Positions 8,740 through 16,866 of a DNA stretch of 64,000 nucleotides are shown in pieces. Positions within the stretch are counted from its first letter, which is position 1; the number at the start of each line of letters is the position of its first letter. The notes under the pieces are model-generated. The model was not told the origin of the DNA and did not search any database. It worked only from the letters and a program-made list of their open reading frames with translations. The position numbers were made by a program, and so were the translations under genes. This stretch comes from Dongia_B soli (GTDB lineage Bacteria; Pseudomonadota; Alphaproteobacteria; Dongiales; Dongiaceae): contig NZ_JAXCLW010000003.1 of NCBI RefSeq assembly GCF_034044715.1, forward strand, positions 62,001 through 126,000. The letters are read 5' to 3'.

Positions 8740-8768
8740 TTGACAGGGGTTGAGCGCAAGAATACGCT
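8740..8768 (+). promoter_or_regulatory. Possible sigma70 promoter for the fdn operon
   Basis: TTGACA at 8740-8745, a 17-bp spacer and TACGCT at 8763-8768, about 55 bp before the fdnG ATG. The -35 is perfect but the -10 matches only at three positions, so this is a moderate prediction. Confidence 0.35.
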
Positions 8769-8823
8769 TTGCAAGGTAGTCCGCTCCCGCCAAGGGGGCA
8801 TAACCCAAAGAGAGGAGACCTCC

Positions 8824-11800
8824 ATGAATATGGAGCTCTCGCGACGCCAGTTCCTGGGAACGGCGGGCGCGGGTCTCGCGGGTACCGCGCTCGGAGCCTT
8901 CGGCTTCGCAAGCGTGGAGGCGGCCTACGCGGAGGCGATCCGGCCGTTCAAGCTCGCCAATACCACAGAGACCCGCAATACCTGCCCATACTGCTCCGTG
9001 GCGTGCGGCATCATCATGTATTCCAAAGGGGATCTCAAGAAGGGCGAAAAGGCCGAGATCACCCATATCGAGGGCGATACCGATCATCCCACCAATCGCG
9101 GCACCCTGTGCCCGAAGGGTGCGGCACTGCTCGATTTCGTCAAATCGGAAACCCGCCTGAAATATCCCATGATCCGTAAACCGGGCTCGGACAAGTTCGA
9201 GCGGATCGAATGGGGTGAAGCGTTCGATCGCATCGCGCGGGTTCTCAAGGACGACCGGGACAAGAATTTCATCGTCAAGAACAATGATGGCGTGACGGTG
9301 AACCGCTGGCTCACCACCGGTTTTCTCGCAGCCTCGGCGACGACGAATGAGACGGCGTTCTGCACCTACAAGGTGGTCCGAAGCACCGGTATTGTAGCGT
9401 TCGACAACCAAGCGCGGGTTTGACACGGCCCGACGGTGTCCAGTCTGGGCCCAACTTTTGGCCGTGGCGCAATGACCAATTCGTGGACCGATATTCGGAA
9501 CGCGGATCTTGTCGTGATTATGGGCGGGAATGCCGCCGAAGCGCATCCCTGCGGTTTCAAATGGGTGACGGAGGCGAAAGCCAACCGCGGCGCGAAGCTG
9601 ATCGTCATCGATCCGCGCTTCACGCGCTCGGCATCGGTCGCCGATTTCTATGCGCCGATCCGCCAGGGAACGGACATCGCCTTTCTGCTCGGGATCATCA
9701 ATTACTGCATCCAGAACGACAAGGTGCAGTGGGACTATGTAAAGGCCTTCACCAACGCTTCTTACATCGTCAAAGAGGGCTTTACCTATAAGGACGGCCT
9801 GTTCTCGGGATATGACGAGGGCAAGCGCCAATACGACCGGTCAAGCTGGGACTATGAGATGGATGCCGACGGCTTCGCCGCCGTGGACGACACCCTGCAA
9901 AATCCCCGCTGTGTCTGGAACCTGCTGAAACAGCATGTTTCGACCTATACGCCGGAAATGGTGGAGCGCATCTGCGGCACCCCGAAGGACAAGTTCCTCA
10001 AGGTCGCGGCAATGATGGCCGAATGCTCGTCACCGACCAAGACGATGACCTCCATGTATGCGCTTGGCTGGACGCAGCATTCGAAGGGCTCGCAGAATAT
10101 CCGCACCATGGCGATGGTGCAGCTCATCCTGGGCAATATCGGGGTGCGCGGCGGCGGCATGAACGCGTTGCGCGGGCATTCCAATATCCAGGGGCTGACC
10201 GATATCGGGCTCATGTCCAACCTGATCCCCGGCTATCTGACGCTGGCGACGGACAAGGAGCCGGATTTCGCCACCTACATGTCGACCCGCGGCTTCAAGC
10301 CGTTGCGGCCAAACCAGATCAGCTACTGGCAGAACTACAAGAAGTTCATGGTGAGCTTCCAGAAGGCGATGTGGGGTCCGGCGGCAACGGCGGAGAACGA
10401 TTTCGCCTTCGATTATCTGCCGAAACTGGACGTGCCGTCTTACGATGTCTTGCGGGCGTTCGACCTGATGTATCAGGGCAAGATGACGGCCTATTTCTGC
10501 CAGGGCTTCAATCCGCTGCAGGCCTTCCCCAACAAGACCAAGATCGCCACGGCATTGTCCAGGCTGAAATTGCTGGTGGTGATCGATCCGCTGGATACCG
10601 AGACAGCCCGCTTCTGGGAGAATCACGGCATTTACAACAGCACGGATCCTGCGTCGATGCAGACCGAGGTCATCCAGCTGCCCAGTACCTGCTTTGCCGA
10701 GGATGAAGGGGCGCTGGTGAATTCGGGCCGCTGGCTGCAATGGCATTGGGCCGGCGGTACGCCACCGGGCGATGCCAAGCGCGACAACTGGATCATGGCG
10801 CAGATCTTCCTGCGCCTCAAAGGGCTGTATCAGAAGGAGGGCGGTGTCTTCCCCGATCCGATCCTCAATCTGACTTGGCCCTACAAGAATCCGGAGGAGC
10901 CGTCATCGGAAGAACTCGCCAAGGAAATGAACGGCTATGCGATCGCGGATGTGTTCGACCCGAACGATCCGACCAAGAAGATCCTGGAGAAGGGCAAGCA
11001 GGTTCCGAGTTTCGCGGTGCTGCGCGATGACGGCACCACCGCCAGCGGCTGTTGGATCTATGCCGGTTGCTTCACCGAAGCGGGCAATATGATGGCCCGG
11101 CGGGACAACAGCGATCCGGACGAGACCGGCGCCTATTCCAAGTGGACCTTCTCGTGGCCGGCCAATCGCCGCATCCTCTATAACCGTGCGTCATGCGACC
11201 TTGACGGCAAACCTTGGGATCCGTCCCGCAAGCTCATCGAATGGGATGGCACCAAATGGTCGGGCTATGACGTGCCAGATATTCCGCCGGCGTCGAAGCC
11301 ACGGGATGTCGGGCCGTTCATCATGAATCCCGAAGGGGTGTCGCGGCTTTTCGCCCGCGGCATGATGAAGGAGGGACCGTTCCCGGTGCATTACGAGCCC
11401 TTCGAATCGCCGGTGATCAATCCGATCGCGCCCGAGGTGCGGGGCAATCCGGCCGCCCGGGTCTTCAAGGGCGACATGGAGCAGTTCGCCGAGCCGGCAT
11501 CCAAGGAGTTCCCCTATGCGGCGACCTCCTACCGGCTGACCGAGCACTTCCACTATTGGACCAAGCATGTCTGGGTCAATGCCGTCCTGCAGCCGGAGTT
11601 CTTCGTGGAAATCTCCGAGGAACTGGCCAAGGAAAAGGGCATCGCGAATGGCGGCTGGGTCAGGGTGTGGTCGAAGCGCGGCGAGGTGAGGGCCAAAGCG
11701 CTCGTCACCAAGCGGATCAAGCCGCTGATGTGCGATGGTAAAGCGGTCCACGTGGTCGGCATCCCGCTGCATTGGGGCTTCATGGGTGTTGCCAAGAAGG

Positions 11801-11907
11801 GCTTCGGCCCCAATGTGCTGACCCCATCCGTCGGCGATGCCAATATCGAGACGCCGGAATACAAGGCGTTCCTGGTCAATATCGAGCCGGTTGCCCCGGT
11901 GGCGTAA
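8824..11907 (+). CDS. fdnG: Formate dehydrogenase-N type major subunit, selenoprotein (Sec200)
   Basis: The catalytic molybdopterin subunit of a membrane-associated respiratory formate dehydrogenase, oxidising formate to CO2. It is 1027 residues if the in-frame TGA at 9421-9423 is read as selenocysteine (residue 200, in the context NQARV-U-HGPT; E. coli FdnG has Sec196). A Tat signal (SRRQFLG, residues 6-12) indicates export of the folded enzyme to the periplasm. Cys54, Cys57, Cys61 and Cys96 form the N-terminal [4Fe-4S] site. The frame on both sides of the TGA is continuous and conserved, with a stem-loop just after it. The start ATG has GAGAGGAG upstream. It is followed by the beta and gamma subunits; called fdoG in some genomes. 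Confidence 0.95.
9421..9466 (+). promoter_or_regulatory. Selenocysteine UGA with bacterial SECIS-type hairpin
   Basis: Directly after the UGA, CACGGCC (9424-9430) pairs perfectly with GGCCGTG (9460-9466). Inside, GTCC (9438-9441) can pair with GGGC (9447-9450) around an AGTCT loop, which resembles the GGUCU/AGUCU apical loop bound by SelB in E. coli fdhF/fdnG. This is the signal that recodes UGA as Sec. Confidence 0.85.
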
Positions 11908-11921
11908 GGGAGGCGAGACAG

Positions 11922-12863
11922 ATGTTTCCTCCGATCCCCAATCCCACCACCCAGCCGGTGCCGCCGAAATTCGGCGAGCAAGACCTGATCCGCCGGTCGG
12001 CGTCGAGAATAACGCCGCCGGCGCAGCGGCAGACCGAAGTCGCCAAGCTGATCGACGTTTCGAAATGCATTGGCTGCAAGGCCTGTCAGGCCGCCTGCCT
12101 TGAGTGGAACGACACACACGAAGAGATCGGCGTGAATACGGGTTCCTATGACAACCCGCCTGATCTGACGCCCAACATGTTCACGTTGATGCGCTTCACC
12201 GAATGGGTGAACCCGGAAACCGAGAATCTCGAATGGCTGATCCGCAAGGATGGCTGCATGCATTGCGCGGATCCCGGCTGTCTGAAGGCATGCCCCGCGC
12301 CCGGCGCCATCGTGCAGTATTCCAACGGCATCGTCGATTTCGTTCACGAGAACTGCATCGGCTGCGGCTATTGCATCAGGGGTTGCCCGTTCAACATCCC
12401 GCGCATCTCCATGGTCGATCACACGGCCTATAAATGCACGCTCTGCTCCGACCGGATCGCGGTCGGCCAGGGACCCGCCTGCGCCAAAGCCTGTCCCACC
12501 CAGGCCATTGTCTTCGGCACGAAGGACGAAATGAAGGAATGGGCGGATTTCCGCATCAAGGACCTGAAATCCCGCGGCTTCCAGAATGCCGGCCTCTATG
12601 ATCCGCCCGGCGTCGGCGGTACCCATGTGATGTATGTGCTGCATCACGCGGATCAGCCGGAGATCTATGCCGACCTGCCGAAAGATCCCAAGATCAGCCC
12701 GGTCGTCGGTGCGTGGAAGGGCTTTACCAAGGTCGCTGGCCTGGCAGCGATCGGATTCGTCGGTGCCTTCGGCCTCATCCATCATTTCGTCATGGGGCCC
12801 AATCGGGTGACGGCGGAGGATGAGTCGAATGCCGAAAAGCTCACGGGGAGTGACCGGCCATGA
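11922..12863 (+). CDS. fdnH: Formate dehydrogenase iron-sulfur (beta) subunit
   Basis: A 313-residue electron-transfer subunit carrying four [4Fe-4S] clusters, wiring the catalytic subunit to the membrane cytochrome. Four Cys groups are visible: CIGCKACQAAC, CMHCADPGCLKAC, CIGCGYCIRGCPF and CTLCSD...CAKACP. A single hydrophobic segment near the C-terminus (GLAAIGFVGAFGLIHHFVM) anchors it to the membrane as in FdnH. I chose the ATG at 11922, 14 bp after the fdnG stop, with GGGAGGCGA upstream, rather than longer frames that overlap fdnG. Its stop overlaps the fdnI start by 4 bp, so the two are translationally coupled. Confidence 0.95.
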   Translation: MFPPIPNPTTQPVPPKFGEQDLIRRSASRITPPAQRQTEVAKLIDVSKCIGCKACQAACLEWNDTHEEIGVNTGSYDNPPDLTPNMFTLMRFTEWVNPETENLEWLIRKDGCMHCADPGCLKACPAPGAIVQYSNGIVDFVHENCIGCGYCIRGCPFNIPRISMVDHTAYKCTLCSDRIAVGQGPACAKACPTQAIVFGTKDEMKEWADFRIKDLKSRGFQNAGLYDPPGVGGTHVMYVLHHADQPEIYADLPKDPKISPVVGAWKGFTKVAGLAAIGFVGAFGLIHHFVMGPNRVTAEDESNAEKLTGSDRP

Positions 12864-13558
12864 GCGCCTATGATGTCGGACCGGCTGACAAGGTGCGTAA
12901 AGGGCATCCGGTCACGGTCGATCGCTATACGGCCGGCGCCCGGATCAATCACTGGATCAACGCCATCTGTCTCGTCTTGCTGGCGCTGTCGGGGCTGGCG
13001 ATGTTCCATCCCAGCCTGTTCTTTCTGTCGAGCCTGTTCGGCGGTGGGCAATGGACGCGCACCATCCATCCCTGGATCGGCGTGGCGATGTTCTTCTCCT
13101 TCGCAGGCCTGTTCCTGCGATTCTGGCGCGCCAATCTGTGGAAGCGCGAGGACGGCACCTGGTTAGCCCGCATCCGCGACGTGCTGGCGAAGCATGACGA
13201 GCATTTGCCCGAAGTCGGCAAATACAATGCCGGCCAGAAGTTTGTCTTCTGGGCCATGTCGTTGCTGATCATCATCATGATCGCCACCGGCCTCGTCATG
13301 TGGGACCAGTTTTTCTATGATTATACCTCGATCCCGCAGAAACGCCTGGCGGTGCTGGTGCATGCACTTGCCGCAGTGGTGATGATCTGCATCTGGATCA
13401 TTCACGTCTATGCCGCCATCTGGGTTCGTGGTACCTTCAGCGCCATGATCCGCGGCTATGTGACCGGCGGATGGGCTTGGCGCCATCATCGCAAGTGGCT
13501 CCGCGAATTGGTTTCGCGCAAGCACAATGAACAATCCAAGGGAAAGGCGGTGGAATAA
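12860..13558 (+). CDS. fdnI: Formate dehydrogenase cytochrome b556 (gamma) subunit
   Basis: A 232-residue integral membrane cytochrome b that passes electrons from the iron-sulfur subunit to quinone. Four transmembrane helices are evident (near INAICLVLLALSGLAMF, IHPWIGVAMFFSFAGLF, FWAMSLLIIIMIATGLVMW and LVHALAAVVMICIWIIHVY) with several histidines placed for two heme b groups (for example RINHW, TIHPW, VHALA, IIHVY). The length matches FdnI/FdoI. The ATGA overlap with fdnH supports the start and a fixed operon order G-H-I. Confidence 0.94.
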   Translation: MSAYDVGPADKVRKGHPVTVDRYTAGARINHWINAICLVLLALSGLAMFHPSLFFLSSLFGGGQWTRTIHPWIGVAMFFSFAGLFLRFWRANLWKREDGTWLARIRDVLAKHDEHLPEVGKYNAGQKFVFWAMSLLIIIMIATGLVMWDQFFYDYTSIPQKRLAVLVHALAAVVMICIWIIHVYAAIWVRGTFSAMIRGYVTGGWAWRHHRKWLRELVSRKHNEQSKGKAVE

Positions 13559-13642
13559 GGCACCGCCGTTTTCGCTACGACAAGTGGCGGTTTCAAGGGC
13601 GGAACAAAGTCCACGTAGCCCGTGAGGTTCGTGAGGAAGACG

Positions 13643-14602
13643 ATGTCGAGTTCTCCTGGTTCTCCTAATGCCGCGGGTACCCCTGGCGCTCTTCAACCCG
13701 ATCCCAGCAATATCGGCGGCGTTCAACAGCCGCCTTTCGTCAGGCTGCCCGATCCCGCTTCGCTGTTCGACATGCGGGCGCGGCGCTTCACGGCGCTGGC
13801 AGAAGCAAACGCATTCGGGGCAAGTACGCTGAAGCCCTATCTGCTGTTTCTGTCCAATCTCGGTCAGGTGCAGCACGCGATCGTGGCGAGCTTGCCGGAA
13901 CCGGTCCTGCCCACGCCCGACGCTATCGAGTGGGCGCGCAGCTTCGAGATGCCGCCGATCGACAGAGGCAGCTTCGTCGCGGATGCCGTCGCCGAGATGA
14001 CATTGGAGCGCTTCATCGCCGGTGCAGGCAATATCGACATGCCGGAATCCGCCGCCGCACTGGAGACGCTCAGGCAAGCTGATACAGCCACACGACATGA
14101 CTTGATGCGCAATGTGCTCGCGGACGCCATTCCGGTAGAGGCGCTCTCCGGACACATCTTCGTCGCTCTCGCCCTCCAGGTCCATTTCGCCCGTCTTGCG
14201 GCAGGGCTCGATGCCAAACGGCTCGTCCCGGTCGGCGACGGCGCATGTCCGTGCTGCGGTGGCCCGCCGGTATCAAGCCTGATCGTCGGCTGGCCGACGG
14301 CGCATGGCGCGCGTTATTGCGCCTGCTCGCTCTGCGCCACGTTGTGGAACTATGTCCGAATCCGCTGCACGCAATGCGGCTCGACCAAGGGGATCGCCTA
14401 TCAGGAGATCGACGGTGGCAGCGGTACGGTGAAGGCAGAGACCTGCGACAATTGCCATGCTTATGTGAAGGTGCTGTATCAGGATAAGGAGCCGTCGCTC
14501 GAGCCGGTCGCGGATGATGTGGCCTCACTGGGGCTCGATATCCTGATGCAGGAGGGGCCTTATCGGCGCGGCGCCGTCAACCTCTTCCTGCTGGGCTATT
14601 GA
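13643..14602 (+). CDS. fdhE: FdhE, formate dehydrogenase maturation protein
   Basis: A 319-residue FdhE, a cytoplasmic accessory protein needed for respiratory formate dehydrogenase activity. The C-terminal half contains the expected series of Cys pairs of a rubredoxin-like metal fold: CPCCGG, CACSLC, CTQC and CDNC. The segment RFTALAEANAFGASTLKPYLLFLS is typical for the N-terminal half. I prefer the ATG at 13643 with GAGGAAG upstream; a GTG at 13622 is also in frame. It follows fdnI after 84 bp and precedes selA by 10 bp, so it links the enzyme genes to the selenium genes. Confidence 0.93.
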   Translation: MSSSPGSPNAAGTPGALQPDPSNIGGVQQPPFVRLPDPASLFDMRARRFTALAEANAFGASTLKPYLLFLSNLGQVQHAIVASLPEPVLPTPDAIEWARSFEMPPIDRGSFVADAVAEMTLERFIAGAGNIDMPESAAALETLRQADTATRHDLMRNVLADAIPVEALSGHIFVALALQVHFARLAAGLDAKRLVPVGDGACPCCGGPPVSSLIVGWPTAHGARYCACSLCATLWNYVRIRCTQCGSTKGIAYQEIDGGSGTVKAETCDNCHAYVKVLYQDKEPSLEPVADDVASLGLDILMQEGPYRRGAVNLFLLGY

Positions 14603-14612
14603 GGCGCGACCC

Positions 14613-16049
14613 ATGACCGCTTTCTCCCCCCTGTTGCGCCAGTTACCGTCGGTCGATCAGGTTCTCAATACCGAGACATCGGCCGTGACAATCGCGCGCT
14701 ATGGCCGGCCGGCGGCTGTCGAGGCGGTTCGCGATGCCCTTGCCGAGCTGCGCGCGGAAATCCAGGCGGGTGCGGCGGGTGATGATGCGACCATCAGGCC
14801 GGACACCGTGGCGGCCATTGCCCAGGCGCGTCTCGACGCTGCGTCATTTTCCAGTTTGCGGCCGATCTTCAACCTCACCGGCACCGTGCTGCACACCAAT
14901 CTTGGCCGGGCCGTTCTGGCGGGGGAAGCAATCGAGGCAGCCATCGATGCCATGCGTCATGCGGTCGCCCTGGAATACGATCTTGAAACGGGCAAGCGCG
15001 GCGAGCGTGACGATCATTTGCGCGGGTTGATCTGCGAACTCACCGGCGCGGAGGACGCGACAATCGTCAATAACAATGCCGCGGCCGTCCTTCTGGTGTT
15101 GAACACCCTGTCGCTGGACAAGGACGCCGTCGTCTCGCGTGGCGAACTTATCGAGATCGGCGGCGCCTTCAGGATGCCGGAAATCATGGTGCGCGCCGAC
15201 GCCCGCCTGGTCGAAGTCGGCACAACAAACCGCACGCATCGCAAGGACTATATCGCAGCCCTCGGCCCGCAGACCGGATTGATCTTGAAGGTGCATACCT
15301 CCAATTACCGAGTCGAGGGTTTTACGGCGGAGGTTTCGCCGCGCGAGCTTGCCGCGCTGGCCCAGGAACACGGTGTGTCACTGCTCCACGATCTCGGCTC
15401 CGGCACCCTCATCGATCTCGCTTGCTTTGACCTGGGCCATGAGCCGACGGTGCGGGAGGCCGTGCAAGCGGGGGCCGATATCGTTACCTTTTCCGGCGAC
15501 AAGCTGCTCGGCGGGCCGCAGGCCGGATTCATCCTCGGCCGCCGGGACCTGATTGCCGCGATCAACCGGAATCCCATGAAGCGCGCCTTGCGCGTCGACA
15601 AGATCCGCCTGGCGGCGCTGGAAGCAACACTGAAGCTGTACCGCGATCCGGATCGGCTCGCCGACCGGTTGCCGACCTTGCGCCTGCTGAGCCGCAAGTT
15701 GCCCGACCTCACGGCACAGGCCGCCCGGCTTGCTCCACTGCTGAAGCAGCATCTCGGTGCGGGTTTTTCCGTCGAGCCGGTTCCATGCAAGAGCCAGATC
15801 GGCTCCGGCGCCCTGCCGCTGGAAACGGTCCCCAGCATCGGCCTGAAGCTGCGACCGGTGCCTCACGCCGGTGATCGTCTTGGCCATCTTGTGGCAGCTT
15901 TGCGCCGGCTGCCGGTGCCGGTCATCGGGCGGGTTGCCGATGGCGCGCTGCTGCTCGACCTGCGCTGCCTGGAAGAGGAAGCAGGCTTTCTCGCCTCTTG
16001 GGAGGCGTTGAGCCTGTCCGATGGGGACTCACCCGATGAGCTGGCTTGA
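14613..16049 (+). CDS. selA: L-seryl-tRNA(Sec) selenium transferase
   Basis: A 478-residue SelA, the PLP enzyme that converts Ser-tRNA(Sec) to Sec-tRNA(Sec) using selenophosphate from SelD. The N-terminal LRQLPSVDQVL segment and FNLTGTVLHTNLGRA are characteristic, and the PLP lysine is Lys297 in FSGDKLLGGPQAG (Lys295 in E. coli). HDLGSGT and NPMKRALRVDK are also conserved. The gene lies 10 bp after fdhE, and its 3' end overlaps the start of the Sel1-repeat gene by 14 bp, showing tight operon organisation. Confidence 0.96.
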   Translation: MTAFSPLLRQLPSVDQVLNTETSAVTIARYGRPAAVEAVRDALAELRAEIQAGAAGDDATIRPDTVAAIAQARLDAASFSSLRPIFNLTGTVLHTNLGRAVLAGEAIEAAIDAMRHAVALEYDLETGKRGERDDHLRGLICELTGAEDATIVNNNAAAVLLVLNTLSLDKDAVVSRGELIEIGGAFRMPEIMVRADARLVEVGTTNRTHRKDYIAALGPQTGLILKVHTSNYRVEGFTAEVSPRELAALAQEHGVSLLHDLGSGTLIDLACFDLGHEPTVREAVQAGADIVTFSGDKLLGGPQAGFILGRRDLIAAINRNPMKRALRVDKIRLAALEATLKLYRDPDRLADRLPTLRLLSRKLPDLTAQAARLAPLLKQHLGAGFSVEPVPCKSQIGSGALPLETVPSIGLKLRPVPHAGDRLGHLVAALRRLPVPVIGRVADGALLLDLRCLEEEAGFLASWEALSLSDGDSPDELA

Positions 16050-16866
16050 GCGTTTCGCCCACCGCGACTCCCGCCACGACTCTGGCTCGACGGTGGCGGA
16101 CCAGATGGCGGCTGCGCTCGGCGCGGCAGAGCAGGACGATTACGCTAGTGCCCTTGCGCTCTGGGAGCCGCTTGCCCACGCGGGGGTGGCGCGGGCGCAA
16201 AATAATATCGGCGCCTGTTTTGCCGAGGGACTGGGCGTTGCCCGCAATGCGGAACTGGCCTTTCGCTGGCTCAGCCTTGCCGCCGAGGCCGGCGATGCGG
16301 TGGGGCAGCGCAATCTCGCGGCGCTGTATTTGAAGGGCGACGGCGTCACCCAGGATCATGGCCAAGCGGCGAAGCTTTATCGCGCCGCCGCGCGACAAGG
16401 CGATGGCGCGGCACAGGATATGCTGAGCTGGCTGCTGTTGCAGGGAGAGGGCGTCGTGGCCAACCCTACGGAAGCCTATCGCTGGGCGCTTGCTGCGGCG
16501 GAACAGGGGGTCGCTGCCGCGATGACACGCCTCGGCATGCTGTATCACGATGCGCTTGGCGTGGCGCGCGATCCGTTGCAGGCAGCCGAGTGGTGGCGGC
16601 GCGGCGCCGAGCGCGGTGATGCCGACGGCCAGGCGATGCTGGGTGCCGCCTATTACCTCGGCTCGGGCATGCCGCGCGATCTGGTGGCCGCCTATGCCTG
16701 GCTGCTGCGGGCACAAAGCGGTGGGAGCCTGCTGGCAGCGACCTATCTCGCCTCGGTGCGCGCCTCCCTCTCTGCGGAAGAGATCGCGGCAGCCGAACGC
16801 CATGCCGCCGCGCCTTTGCCCCAGCTGCAAACGCAAGCGCAGCCGCTATCACGGTCGCAGCCATGA
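16036..16866 (+). CDS. Sel1-like repeat (TPR-type) protein between selA and selB
   Basis: A 276-residue protein built of about five 36-residue Sel1-like repeats (recurring A-x(3)-LG-x(2)-Y-x(2)-G-x-GV pattern, for example NNIGACFAEGLGVARN, NLAALYLKGDGVTQD and RLGMLYHDALGVARD). Sel1 repeats are helical protein-binding scaffolds. No signal peptide is evident, so it is probably cytoplasmic. I use the ATG at 16036; an in-frame ATG at 16021 overlaps selA further. Its stop overlaps the selB ATG (ATGA), so it is translated together with the selenocysteine machinery. A scaffold or assembly role for Sec insertion or for the dehydrogenase is possible but unproven. Confidence 0.85.
   Translation: MSWLERFAHRDSRHDSGSTVADQMAAALGAAEQDDYASALALWEPLAHAGVARAQNNIGACFAEGLGVARNAELAFRWLSLAAEAGDAVGQRNLAALYLKGDGVTQDHGQAAKLYRAAARQGDGAAQDMLSWLLLQGEGVVANPTEAYRWALAAAEQGVAAAMTRLGMLYHDALGVARDPLQAAEWWRRGAERGDADGQAMLGAAYYLGSGMPRDLVAAYAWLLRAQSGGSLLAATYLASVRASLSAEEIAAAERHAAAPLPQLQTQAQPLSRSQP

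Noticed and set aside
8824..11907. Frameshifted or broken fdnG (two ORFs split at 9421)
   Set aside because: Both parts are in the same frame, the stop is UGA at the known Sec position, and a SECIS hairpin and all sel genes are present.
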